A stretch of DNA of 64,000 nucleotides from Lactobacillus kullabergensis (GTDB lineage: Bacteria; Bacillota; Bacilli; Lactobacillales; Lactobacillaceae), in contig NZ_KQ033871.1 of assembly GCF_000967195.1 (NCBI RefSeq), positions 1,576,499-1,640,498 of the forward strand. The letters are read 5' to 3'. Below, in pieces: positions 39,098 through 47,544 of this stretch. The first letter of the stretch is position 1; each line of letters starts with the position of its first letter. The translations under genes were made by a program, and so were the position numbers. The notes below the pieces were generated by a model, which saw only the letters and a program-made list of their open reading frames with translations, had not been told where the DNA came from and made no database searches.

Positions 39098-39149
39098 CAA
39101 ACTCATGTTCGCTAAAATAAATTATACAAACACCAGTTCGAATAATCAA
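39098..39149 (-). promoter_or_regulatory. SOS promoter with two LexA boxes
   Basis: On the minus strand -35 TTGATT (39144-39149), 17-bp spacer, -10 TATAAT (39121-39126). CGAACTGGTGTTTG (39127-39140) fills the spacer and CGAACATGAGTTTG (39098-39111) lies just downstream of the -10. Both fit the Gram-positive LexA box CGAAC-N4-GTTYG. Confidence 0.9.
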
Positions 39150-39157
39150 GTGAAAAA

Positions 39158-39619
39158 TTATTCAATTGCTTCAATCGTTACCTGATATTCCCCTGCCGGA
39201 GCCTCCACTTTAACAGTTTTGCCAACTTTCTTTTTCATGATAGCCTGACCTAATGGCGAGTCGAAAGCTATTTTACCAGCACTGATATCTGCCTCCATTC
39301 GGCCAACAACTTGGTAAATCTCAGTTTCTGCATCATCACCAAATTTTAATGTAACCGTTTTGCCCAGATCTACCTTGCCGTCAGCTGTTTTTTCAACAAT
39401 TTCTGCATATTTCAACTGCTTTTCCAAATAACGCAAACGACTCTGAAGGTGTCCTAAATCACGTTTTGCCTCTGTATATTCGGTATTTTCAGACAAGTCA
39501 CCCAAGGAGCGTGCTTCCTGCAAAATTTTAATTCTTCTAGGTCTATCTTTTTTCAAACTAGTAATTTCATCTTTAATTTTTTGATAGCCTTGAGGCGTCA
39601 TTTTTTGATAATAAACCAA
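39158..39619 (-). CDS. greA: Transcription elongation factor GreA
   Basis: 153 aa. An N-terminal antiparallel coiled coil has 'GYQKIKDEI', 'EARSLGDLSENTEYTEAK' (the tip acidic residues D and E are present) and 'RLRYLEKQL'. The C-terminal FKBP-like domain has 'SPLGQAIMKKKVGKTVKVEAP'. It stimulates RNA cleavage in backtracked RNA polymerase. The TTG at 39619 has AGGAG 8 nt upstream and gives family length. A GTG at 39658 would add 13 unconserved residues. Divergent from hsp20. Confidence 0.94.
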   Translation of the reverse strand: MVYYQKMTPQGYQKIKDEITSLKKDRPRRIKILQEARSLGDLSENTEYTEAKRDLGHLQSRLRYLEKQLKYAEIVEKTADGKVDLGKTVTLKFGDDAETEIYQVVGRMEADISAGKIAFDSPLGQAIMKKKVGKTVKVEAPAGEYQVTIEAIE

Positions 39620-39698
39620 AATATTCTCTCCTAATTTTTTCTTTTCAATATTATCCACAAGCTATAATTACTTTTATGGAGGTTCTAATTTTTATAAA

Positions 39699-39725
39699 TT
39701 AGCACTCTAAAAATAATAGTGCTAA
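39699..39725. promoter_or_regulatory. CIRCE element (HrcA operator)
   Basis: TTAGCACTC-N9-TAGTGCTAA, one base from the consensus TTAGCACTC-N9-GAGTGCTAA. It lies in the greA-hsp20 intergenic region upstream of a -10 TATAAT at 39753-39758 for hsp20. No hrcA in the window. Confidence 0.9.
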
Positions 39726-39827
39726 ATATTTCCTTTTTATGAATCTGCATACTATAATAATAATTGTAAGGAAGAAATGAAAGTCTTCTGTTACAAATAT
39801 ATAAATTTTGAAAGGAAGTTTTTTACT

Positions 39828-40250
39828 ATGGCAAATGATATGATGAATCGGCACAATGATTTATTCGATGCGATGAACGATTGGTTTGATCTTCCAAGAA
39901 AATTTTTCGATGATAACGAAGTAGCAAAATTAATGCAATCAGATGTTGTTGAAAACGACAAAGAATATGTAATCAAAGTTGACATGCCTGGAATGGACAA
40001 GGATAAAATTCACCTAAATTACAATAATGGTATTTTAAGTGTATCAGGTTCAAGAAAGTCATTTAAAGATATGTCCAAGGATAACAGCATTATTCACCGT
40101 GAAAGAAGTGAAGGTCACATTTCACGCAGCTTCAGATTACCAAACGTAGTTGCAAGTGATATTCATGCCAAATACGATAACGGTGTATTGACAATTACCC
40201 TGCCAAAGCAACAAGCTGGCGCAAGCGATAACTCAATCCAAATTGACTAA
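39828..40250 (+). CDS. Hsp20 small heat-shock protein
   Basis: 140 aa. An alpha-crystallin domain (~30-130) with 'YVIKVDMPGMDKDKIHLNYNNGILSVSG' across strands and the hallmark 'GVLTITLPK'. It binds unfolding proteins in the cytoplasm as ATP-independent oligomers. The ATG at 39828 follows GAAAGGAAG; an upstream in-frame start at 39777 is rejected for lack of a site. A CIRCE box lies ~100 bp upstream, indicating heat control by HrcA. Followed by a terminator at 40351-40390. Monocistronic. Confidence 0.95.
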   Translation: MANDMMNRHNDLFDAMNDWFDLPRKFFDDNEVAKLMQSDVVENDKEYVIKVDMPGMDKDKIHLNYNNGILSVSGSRKSFKDMSKDNSIIHRERSEGHISRSFRLPNVVASDIHAKYDNGVLTITLPKQQAGASDNSIQID

Positions 40251-40350
40251 TTGTCTTCAAATTATCAAAGTATATTAACTCACTGAAATAGCAGAAAGTC
40301 TATTTAAATTTGTCTGAACTGTTTTTAAAATAAAACATATCAGAAGCACC

Positions 40351-40390
40351 AAAATAAGCCATCCTGATCAAAGTCGGGATGGCTTATTTT
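40351..40390 (+). terminator. Terminator of hsp20
   Basis: 14-bp stem AAAATAAGCCATCC / GGGATGGCTTATTTT-type with loop TGATCAAAGTC, then TTTTG. It lies ~100 nt past the stop. Confidence 0.82.
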
Positions 40391-40800
40391 GTTTCTAGCT
40401 ACTTTTTAGATTTTTCTTTAGCAGCAGATTTAGTAGTAAAGTTTTGAGACTATGTTTCATTTAAAATTCCAGGATTATTAACAGAACCTGTTATTTTAAA
40501 TATTATTTTTGCACGTACTTCCTTCTATAGATTCTTTTATGCAGTATTTAAAATTCGCAAAGACAATTGATATCTATTTGCAATAGTTTTAATCTAATAA
40601 TATTAGTAAAATTTAATATTTAAAATTTTGCACCTTTGTCATTGTTAATACTAGGACTGCTAAAGTTTAGACTTAACTCTTTCTTCTCTTCTTTTCCCAA
40701 TTTCAAGATTATTAGTTATTAACCTCAAATAATAGCTGCCCAGTCCACCACAGCCAGTGACGTTAAACCTAGGGCAAGTTTTCCTTAGGAGGAGTATAAA
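40391..40800. other. Intergenic region with a possible gene remnant and a leader hairpin
   Basis: Mostly AT-rich non-coding DNA. On the minus strand around 40400-40460 a short reading frame ends 'TTKSAAKEKSKK' with no start or ribosome site, possibly the tail of a decayed gene. At 40768-40789 CCTAGGG pairs with CCTTAGG over the ribosome site of the next gene. Confidence 0.45.
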
Positions 40801-41412
40801 TTGAGCAAAAATAATGACATATACATAGAAAATCGAGCTTCGAGTGCTGCTAAAAAAATAAATAAATTGAACATACCAGATGAAATTAAAAAACAATTAA
40901 TTGATAAGAAAGTTTTTGATTTTTGGTTTAACAATAAAGAATTAAGAGCCCTGTCAGATAATATTGATATTGCAGGCGGTGAGAGTATCCAGTATGCAGC
41001 TAGTGGCAAATACGATAATCATACTGCACTGATAATTTGTACAAACATGCGTGTAATGATAATTAATAAGAACATGTTTATTGGGGGAGATTTTACAGAT
41101 ATACCACTTAATATGATTAATGGTGTATCAATAAAAACGCGACTTTTCTTATCTGACATTCAAATAACTAATGGAGCAACAAATATTTTTCTTAACGATT
41201 TAGATAAAACTGCGGCACCAATTTTAGCAGATACTATTAAAAGCATGTCACAGAATTACCAACAAAGTATTCAAAATGTTCCAGTACAAAATACAACAGA
41301 TAATACTCAAGATATGATTGCAGAATTAAAGCAATTAAAAGAGTTAGTTGATGAGGGAATATTGACTGAAGAAGAATTTTCGGCTAAGAAGAAACAAGTT
41401 TTAGGATTATAA
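40801..41412 (+). CDS. PH-like and SHOCT domain protein
   Basis: 203 aa, cytoplasmic. The N-terminal ~50 residues are a Lys-rich helix ('IPDEIKKQLIDKK'). Residues ~60-140 form a bacterial PH-like domain ('ALIICTNMRVMIINKNMF', 'DIPLNMINGVSIKTRLFLSDIQI', 'NIFLNDLDK'). A linker precedes a C-terminal SHOCT motif 'LKELVDEGILTEEEFSAKKKQVLGL' in two parts. SHOCT marks short C-terminal helices in many membrane or phage-associated proteins; function unknown. The start is TTG at 40801, supported by AGGAGG 8 nt upstream. A hairpin overlaps that ribosome site. Monocistronic. Confidence 0.78.
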   Translation: MSKNNDIYIENRASSAAKKINKLNIPDEIKKQLIDKKVFDFWFNNKELRALSDNIDIAGGESIQYAASGKYDNHTALIICTNMRVMIINKNMFIGGDFTDIPLNMINGVSIKTRLFLSDIQITNGATNIFLNDLDKTAAPILADTIKSMSQNYQQSIQNVPVQNTTDNTQDMIAELKQLKELVDEGILTEEEFSAKKKQVLGL

Positions 41413-41504
41413 AACCAAAGCATGGTCAGCTATTGAACTCGTTTTTCTTTTAGATTAAAATATAAGGTAATTTAAAAATAGATTAAAAAAGGAGAATATA
41501 TATT

Positions 41505-42821
41505 ATGGCTCACAAACTAACTGTTCAAGAACTAGAAGAGTTTGCGAAAAACTTTAATGAAAAACCGCAAAATCAAGTTGTGGCACGAGCTGCTCAAAAA
41601 AGTGGTGTTTTTGCAGCATCTTACAATGAACGTGTTCAAGGCGAATTGACCCGTGTATTTTCAACAGAGCTGGATACTGAAAATGTTACTAACCAGCGCC
41701 AGTCAGGTCGTTGCTGGGAATTTGCCACCTTAAATATTTTACGGCATTATTTTGGCAAAAAATATCACTGCAAGAATTTTACTTTCTCGCAAAGTTACAA
41801 CTTTTTCTGGGACAAAGTTGAACGGGCAAATATTTTTTATGACAATATTTTAGCTACTGCCGATGAACCGCTTGATTCCCGTACCGTAAAAGCATATTTA
41901 GACAGTGCTGGCGGAGACGGGGGTCAATTCCACATGGGTGCCGCTTTAATTGAAAAATACGGTGTTGTGCCTTCTAATGCAATGCCTGAAAGTTTTAATA
42001 CCAATAACACTGCCGGCTTGGGTAAAGCTTTGGGCGATAAACTGAAAAAAGACGCTCTGGTTTTACGCAAGTTAAAGCAAGACGGTAAAGATGATGAAAT
42101 AGAAAAAGCCCGTAAGAAGTTCTTAAGTCAAATTTACCAAATAACAGCAATTGCTGTTGGAGAACCACCTAAGAAATTTGACTTGGAATACCGTGATGAT
42201 GACAAGAAATATCACTTGGATAAAGATTTAACCCCATTGGAATTTTTGCATAAATACATGGGCGATGTTGACTTTAATGATTACGTTGTACTGTCTAATG
42301 CACCGGATCATGAATATGATAAATTATATGGGCTGCCATTTGAAGATAACGTTGAAGGATCATACCGCATCAAATTCTTGAATGTCCCAATGGAATACTT
42401 GGAAACTGCAGCTGTTAACCAATTAAAAGATGGTGAAGCTGTGTGGTTTGGTAATGATGTTGGTGAACAGAGCGATCGTAAAAAGGGATATCTTGACAGC
42501 GACTTATATAAACTAAGTGATCTTTTTGGCGTTGACCTCAAGATGTCCAAAGCTGACCGCTTGCGTACCGGTGCTGGCGCTTCAACTCACGCTATGGCTT
42601 TTGTTGGTGTTGATGAAGATGGTGGCCATGTGCGTCAATGGAAAGTTGAAAATTCCTGGGGTGAAAAGAACGGTGACAAGGGTTTCTTTGTTATGAACAA
42701 TGATTGGTTCAATGACTATGTTTATGAAGTTGTTGTCCACAAAAAGTACTTGACACCAGAACAAGTAGCTATTGCTGAAGGTCCAATTACAGACTTACCA
42801 GCTTGGGATTCACTAGCTTAA
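41505..42821 (+). CDS. pepE: C1-family cysteine peptidase, PepE/PepG type
   Basis: 438 aa, the length of lactobacillus PepE/PepG rather than PepC (~449). Papain-like catalytic residues: Cys in 'QSGRCWEFATLN' (~70), His in 'GASTHAMAFVGV' (~364) and Asn in 'KVENSWGEKNGDKG' (~385). Bleomycin-hydrolase family members form hexameric rings and trim peptides in the cytoplasm. PepE is an endopeptidase, PepC an aminopeptidase; motif similarity favours PepE/G. The C-terminus ends '...WDSLA'. AAAAGGAG precedes the ATG. Terminator at 42841. It supplies amino acids from imported oligopeptides. Confidence 0.88.
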   Translation: MAHKLTVQELEEFAKNFNEKPQNQVVARAAQKSGVFAASYNERVQGELTRVFSTELDTENVTNQRQSGRCWEFATLNILRHYFGKKYHCKNFTFSQSYNFFWDKVERANIFYDNILATADEPLDSRTVKAYLDSAGGDGGQFHMGAALIEKYGVVPSNAMPESFNTNNTAGLGKALGDKLKKDALVLRKLKQDGKDDEIEKARKKFLSQIYQITAIAVGEPPKKFDLEYRDDDKKYHLDKDLTPLEFLHKYMGDVDFNDYVVLSNAPDHEYDKLYGLPFEDNVEGSYRIKFLNVPMEYLETAAVNQLKDGEAVWFGNDVGEQSDRKKGYLDSDLYKLSDLFGVDLKMSKADRLRTGAGASTHAMAFVGVDEDGGHVRQWKVENSWGEKNGDKGFFVMNNDWFNDYVYEVVVHKKYLTPEQVAIAEGPITDLPAWDSLA

Positions 42822-42840
42822 GCGAATTTATAACTAATAA

Positions 42841-42872
42841 AAAGACGAAATTCAAAAACGAATTTCGTCTTT
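42841..42872. terminator. Bidirectional terminator between pepE and the nucleoside hydrolase gene
   Basis: 13-bp perfect stem AAAGACGAAATTC / GAATTTCGTCTTT with T-runs on both sides; serves convergent genes ending at 42821 and 42893. Confidence 0.92.
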
Positions 42873-42892
42873 TTTATATTACAAATAATTAT

Positions 42893-43831
42893 TTACTTGC
42901 CACGTAATAATAGCTCATCAAATTTTTTAAAGAATAAATCTTTATTTGCTTTAGTTACCAAAGTAATTTCGCGTCCATTAGGATCATCTTCCATTCGTCC
43001 TGCAGCCAATCCCTGTGTAACCACCTTTACCCTGTGCTTTTCAGTGGCCAAAACGACTTCCGGATAAAGAGCACTAATTGTCGTTAATACATCCCAAAAA
43101 TAAAGTTGCGAGCTTGGAATTGGGGGATTAACCAGCAGACAATAACCTTGCGCAACCAAATCTACAGCTGGATGTGCACGCATACTGGCCCAATGCATCC
43201 TTAATTCATCAGTTAATGGTAATTCTTCACTACTTTCAAGGCCGATAATTTGCATAGGAATATTTGATTTCAGAACTCTATCGACAGCAAACGGATCCCA
43301 AAAGGCATTCCATTCTTGCGTACCATCAACATTAACCTGAACAACATTACCATGACCATCAAGAGAGCCGCCCATCCAGTATAGTCGCTCAATTTTATCC
43401 GCAATTTGGGGATTAGTATCCAGCGCACGAGCCAAGTCGGTTAAGGGTCCCGTCATAACTAAAGTAACAGGTTGCTTTGCTGCCAAAATCTTTTCAACCA
43501 TATCCAAATGAGCTGGTTTCGCTGCCATTTTAGTAATCATTTTTCCAGATTCGTTTAATAATGGCAGATAATTAAATGAATATGCCGCTTTACGCCAAGC
43601 TTCCGGAAACTGATTGACAGCTCTTGAATCTGATTTGGCGATTTCTAATTGATCACCCCTTAAGTTAAACCGGTCTGTCATCTTACGACAAACCTCAACA
43701 GCTGGGTCAACGTAACCATCCGCATCAATTGCGCCAACACCTAATAATTTAATCTCCGGTGCTTGCAAGAGTAACAAATATGATACTAAATCATCAATAT
43801 TACCGTCATGATTAAAATAAATTTCTTTCAT
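42893..43831 (-). CDS. Inosine/uridine-preferring nucleoside hydrolase
   Basis: 312 aa. The IUNH Ca2+-binding N-terminus reads 'FNHDGNIDDLVSYLL' (family: DxDxGxDD), so one Asp of the usual set is replaced by Asn/His while the DD pair is kept. 'VTLVMTGPLTDLARAL' and 'YWMGGSLDGHGNV' are typical, as is 'WNAFWDPFAVDRVL'. It splits nucleosides into base and ribose. It is the last gene of the BMP-ABC nucleoside operon, 9 nt after the second permease, which supports a salvage role. AGGAAAGA precedes the ATG. Confidence 0.92.
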   Translation of the reverse strand: MKEIYFNHDGNIDDLVSYLLLLQAPEIKLLGVGAIDADGYVDPAVEVCRKMTDRFNLRGDQLEIAKSDSRAVNQFPEAWRKAAYSFNYLPLLNESGKMITKMAAKPAHLDMVEKILAAKQPVTLVMTGPLTDLARALDTNPQIADKIERLYWMGGSLDGHGNVVQVNVDGTQEWNAFWDPFAVDRVLKSNIPMQIIGLESSEELPLTDELRMHWASMRAHPAVDLVAQGYCLLVNPPIPSSQLYFWDVLTTISALYPEVVLATEKHRVKVVTQGLAAGRMEDDPNGREITLVTKANKDLFFKKFDELLLRGK

Positions 43832-43840
43832 TATTCTTTC

Positions 43841-44797
43841 CTATTTTGACTTAATATAGTTCTGACCATCTGCTGCAGGAGCAACAGATTTTCCAAAGAA
43901 CAAAACTAAAACTAAAATGGTAATTACGTAAGGAGCAATCTGCATGTAAACAGCAGGAATGTGACTAAAGAATGGTAGCTGATTGCCAATAATACTGATA
44001 CTTTGAGCAAAGCCAAAGAAGAGCGAAGCCATCATTGCCCCTAGTGGGTTCCATTTACCAAAGATCATGGCTGCCAGCGCCATAAAACCTTGTCCAACAA
44101 TAGTAGAAACTGAAAAATTGCCTGAAATTGCTTCCGCAAAAACTGCTCCGCCAATTCCGCCTAAAAAGCCGGATATTAGCACGCCAGCGTAACGCATACC
44201 ATAAACATTGATCCCTAAAGTATCAGCAGCTTGAGGATTTTCACCACAGGAACGCAGACGCAAGCCAAAACGAGTTTTATACAAAATCCACCATAATAAG
44301 ATTGATACAATTATTGCCAGCCAGGCAGGTGCAGAAGTATTTTGAAAGAAAACAGGCCCAATAACAGGAATATTAGCAAGGCCTGGAAAACTAAAATAAC
44401 CAAAGCTCTGCGTAATGTTTTCAGTTTGACCTTTATCATATATAGCTTTGACTAAAAACACTCCTAATGGTGGAGCCATAAGATTGAGGACAGTTCCACT
44501 GATGATGTGATCGGCGTGAAAATTAATGGTTGCTACAGCATGGAGCAGTGAAAATAGCAAACCTACAACTCCCCCAACAAGAAGGCCAATCCAAGGAGTT
44601 GCTTTACCAAAAGTAGAAGCAAAAGTCAGGTTAAACACAATGGCAGAAAAAGCGCCCATTGTCATTATTCCTTCAAGGCCAATGTTGGTAATGCCTGAAT
44701 TTTCACTATAAACACCGCCTAAAGCGGTAAAAATTAATGGTGCTGAATAGACAAAAGTCGATGACACAATTAACGCTAAAATCGTAACTAAATTCAT
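43841..44797 (-). CDS. Nucleoside ABC transporter permease 2 (NupQ-like)
   Basis: 318 aa, ~9 membrane segments. A BPD_transp_2 permease: 'GVYSENSGITNIGLEGIMTMGAF' near the N-terminus and 'RSCGENPQAADTLGINVYGMRYAGVLISGFLGGIGGA' in the middle are typical of BmpC/YufQ/NupQ. Its ATG overlaps the previous stop as ATGA, so the two permeases are translationally coupled and probably form a heterodimer. Imports purine/pyrimidine nucleosides with the ATPase at 45935 and the lipoproteins at 47.5-49.8 kb. Confidence 0.94.
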   Translation of the reverse strand: MNLVTILALIVSSTFVYSAPLIFTALGGVYSENSGITNIGLEGIMTMGAFSAIVFNLTFASTFGKATPWIGLLVGGVVGLLFSLLHAVATINFHADHIISGTVLNLMAPPLGVFLVKAIYDKGQTENITQSFGYFSFPGLANIPVIGPVFFQNTSAPAWLAIIVSILLWWILYKTRFGLRLRSCGENPQAADTLGINVYGMRYAGVLISGFLGGIGGAVFAEAISGNFSVSTIVGQGFMALAAMIFGKWNPLGAMMASLFFGFAQSISIIGNQLPFFSHIPAVYMQIAPYVITILVLVLFFGKSVAPAADGQNYIKSK

Positions 44798-45942
44798 GAA
44801 TTTTGTCCTCCCTGGGTCTTTGTGGAACTCACTGTAACATTATTTGGTTCAGTTTCTTCAGTCGCTGTATCTTTTTGGATTTCTTTAGCCCTTTTAGTTT
44901 TAAACAATAATCCAATTACATATTGAATAGCAACAAAGAAAATGATAGCAGCAATTACTATTGAAACAATTTCATAAGGAATACCGGCAATGGTTTGCAT
45001 CCCTAGACCGCCAATTTTTAAAATTGAAAATAATAGTGAAGCCAGTAAAATGCCAACAGCTGTCCCACCACCAAGAAGAGCAACGGACAGACCATCCCAC
45101 CCGATATCTAAGCTGGTCGTTTGGGTGAAATAGTTTTGATATGTGCCAAGACCTTGAACAACACCGCCTAAGCCAGCAAATCCACCAGATAATAACATAG
45201 AAAGCATGATATTCTTTTTGGCTGACATTCCTGCATAACGACTCGCCTCAGCATTGGTACCAACTGAACGAATTTCAAAACCTGTAGTAGTTTTTCTCAT
45301 TAAATACCAATATAAAAAAACTGCAACCAAAGCAATAAAAATACCTGCATTAATGCGTGAATCACCAAACATTGTGCTAAGCCATCCAATCTTCAAACTG
45401 CCGTTAGCAGTAATTGTTTTAGTAGTATCCGTATCAATGCGCAATTTTGCTGACATTACTTGCTGCATTAAATACTGACAGGAATAAAGCACAATATAGT
45501 TAATCATAATGGTTGTAATTACTTCGTTAGTACCAAATTGAGCACGCAGCCAGCCGGCAACACCGGCAACAAGTGCACCAGCAATAATACCGGTAATTAC
45601 AGCCAGTGGCAGTAAAAATACTTTAGGCATGTTCGGATTAGCCAAAACTACCCAAATAGATGACAGCCAACCCGCTTGTGCCTGACCGGGCAAACCAATA
45701 TTGAAAAAGCCAGCAGTAGAAGCAATGGCAAATCCAATAGCGGTAAAAATCAACGGCGTGGCTTCACGAATCGTTTCACCTATGCCGTTCATGTTTCCTA
45801 ACGCACTGGAAAACATTGAAGCATACGCTTGAAACGGATTGTAGCTCCAAACCAGCATGATGATTGCCCCTACTAAAAAGCCTGCCAAAATAGAAATGAT
45901 TGGTACTAAGATTTTCTTGGTTTTTAGTGTTACTTTAAGCAA
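44794..45942 (-). CDS. Nucleoside ABC transporter permease 1 (NupP-like)
   Basis: 382 aa, ~9-10 membrane segments of the BPD_transp_2 family. 'TPLIFTAIGFAIASTAGFFNIGLPGQA' and 'SVGTNAEASRYAGMSAKKNIMLSMLLSGGFAGLGG' are its signatures. A hydrophilic C-terminal tail of ~35 residues is rich in Thr/Glu. The start is TTG at 45942, 8 nt after GAAGG, overlapping the ATPase stop by 8 nt. Partner of the downstream permease. Confidence 0.94.
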   Translation of the reverse strand: MLKVTLKTKKILVPIISILAGFLVGAIIMLVWSYNPFQAYASMFSSALGNMNGIGETIREATPLIFTAIGFAIASTAGFFNIGLPGQAQAGWLSSIWVVLANPNMPKVFLLPLAVITGIIAGALVAGVAGWLRAQFGTNEVITTIMINYIVLYSCQYLMQQVMSAKLRIDTDTTKTITANGSLKIGWLSTMFGDSRINAGIFIALVAVFLYWYLMRKTTTGFEIRSVGTNAEASRYAGMSAKKNIMLSMLLSGGFAGLGGVVQGLGTYQNYFTQTTSLDIGWDGLSVALLGGGTAVGILLASLLFSILKIGGLGMQTIAGIPYEIVSIVIAAIIFFVAIQYVIGLLFKTKRAKEIQKDTATEETEPNNVTVSSTKTQGGQNS

Positions 45943-47470
45943 ATGCGCTGCCTTCTTTCTTAACGCCGGTCATTAACAAACCTAATTCTTCATCGCTAGT
46001 ATTTTCTGGCTTGACTTCACCTGAAATTCTACCATCGTGAAGTACAATAATACGATCAGACAGTTGCATAATTTCATCAAGCTCATATGATATTAACAAA
46101 ATTGCTTTGCCTTGAGCTCTTTCGTTTAAAAGCTGATTATGAATATATTCAATCGCACCAACATCAAGGCCACGGGTCGGCTGAAACGCAATAACTAAAT
46201 TACTGTTGCGACTTAATTCACGGGCAATTATCACTTTTTGTTGATTACCTCCAGATAAATCACTTACAGGCATTCTTTCACTTGTAGTTCTGATATCAAA
46301 TTGTTTAATTAATTTCTTGGCATGTTCATGAATTACATCATAATGCATCACGTTATGGCGAGAAAATGGTTCCTTATAATAAGTTTGTAAAGCCAAATTA
46401 TCAGAAATCGAAAAAGGCAGAATCAAACCATATTTTTGCCGGTCTGCTGGAATATATGACACGCCCTTTTCGGTTATTTGCCGTACTTTATGATTAGTCA
46501 TGTCTTCGCCGTCAATTATGATTTTGCCAGAGTCAACGTGTTGTAAACCGGTTAAGGCCCTGACAAGCTCATCCTGACCGTTGCCGTCAATACCAGCGAC
46601 TCCCAAAATTTCGCCAGCATGCAAATTAAAAGATAGCCCTTTAACTACAGCAACATTTTGCTTGTTTTTTACATGCAGGTCTTCAACTTGCAACATTGTG
46701 CGTCCAACTTTTTCTGTGGGCTTATTAACCTGCATGTTAACGTGACGACCCACCATCAATTCTGCCAGACGATTGTTATCAACATTAGCAACGGCAAATG
46801 TGCCCACGCTTTGACCAGCACGAATCACAGTTACACGATCAGCTGCTCGTTCAATTTCTTCCAGCTTATGCGTGATTAAAATAATTGACTTACCCTCTTT
46901 TGCGAGTTCATGCAGAATTTGAATGAATTCAGTAATTTCCTGCGGAGTTAAAACGGCAGTAGGCTCATCAAAAATCATGATGTCAGCACCGCGGTATAGA
47001 ACTTTCAATATTTCTACTCTCTGCTGTTGGGCCACTGTAATCTCACTAATCTTTTTCTGAGGATCAACGTTTAAGTTATAGCGCTCAGACAAGGCCATTA
47101 TTTGCTTTTCCGCTTTTTTAAAATCCAGTTTAGGACCCTTGGTAGTTTCATGACCCAAAATGATATTTTCTAAAACAGTAAAGGAATCCATCAACATAAA
47201 ATGCTGGTGTACCATGCCTATACCCAAATCTTTTGCGACAGTTGGATTTTTAATATTAACCTTTTTCCCCCGAACCAAAATTGAACCTGCGGTAGGGGTA
47301 ATCAAGCCAGATAAAATACTCATTAAAGTTGATTTACCTGCACCATTTTCTCCCAAAAGAGCTAAAATTTCACCTTTCCTTAAAGTCAAATTAATATCAT
47401 TATTGGCTTTAAAACCGTTAAAATCCTTCACAATATGGCGCATCTCTATTACGTTCGTCATATCTTTCAT
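45935..47470 (-). CDS. Nucleoside ABC transporter ATPase, two ABC domains (NupO-like)
   Basis: 511 aa. The first ABC domain has Walker A 'GENGAGKSTLM', a QHFMLMD Q-loop and Walker B 'IMIFDEPTAVLT'. The second has a degenerate Walker A 'GIDGNGQDELV', signature 'LSGGNQQKVIIAREL' and 'AFQPTRGLDVGA', as in the NupO/YufO/RbsA class. It powers the two permeases. ATG 47470 has AAGGAAA 10 nt upstream; the frame continues to 47521 but lies in the terminator hairpin, so the later start is preferred. It follows the lipoprotein gene after a terminator, implying lower expression. Confidence 0.94.
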   Translation of the reverse strand: MKDMTNVIEMRHIVKDFNGFKANNDINLTLRKGEILALLGENGAGKSTLMSILSGLITPTAGSILVRGKKVNIKNPTVAKDLGIGMVHQHFMLMDSFTVLENIILGHETTKGPKLDFKKAEKQIMALSERYNLNVDPQKKISEITVAQQQRVEILKVLYRGADIMIFDEPTAVLTPQEITEFIQILHELAKEGKSIILITHKLEEIERAADRVTVIRAGQSVGTFAVANVDNNRLAELMVGRHVNMQVNKPTEKVGRTMLQVEDLHVKNKQNVAVVKGLSFNLHAGEILGVAGIDGNGQDELVRALTGLQHVDSGKIIIDGEDMTNHKVRQITEKGVSYIPADRQKYGLILPFSISDNLALQTYYKEPFSRHNVMHYDVIHEHAKKLIKQFDIRTTSERMPVSDLSGGNQQKVIIARELSRNSNLVIAFQPTRGLDVGAIEYIHNQLLNERAQGKAILLISYELDEIMQLSDRIIVLHDGRISGEVKPENTSDEELGLLMTGVKKEGSAFA

Positions 47471-47495
47471 TTTATGTAAATTTCCTTTTTCTAAA

Positions 47496-47529
47496 AAAAC
47501 TCTTTGCATAAATTTACACAAAGAGTTTT
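47496..47529 (-). terminator. Internal terminator between BMP lipoprotein and ATPase genes
   Basis: 11-bp perfect stem AAAACTCTTTG / CAAAGAGTTTT, then seven T residues on the minus strand. It lies 16 nt past the lipoprotein stop and just before the ATPase ribosome site, so it should act as a partial terminator. Confidence 0.85.
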
Positions 47530-47544
47530 AAACGTTAATTTACT

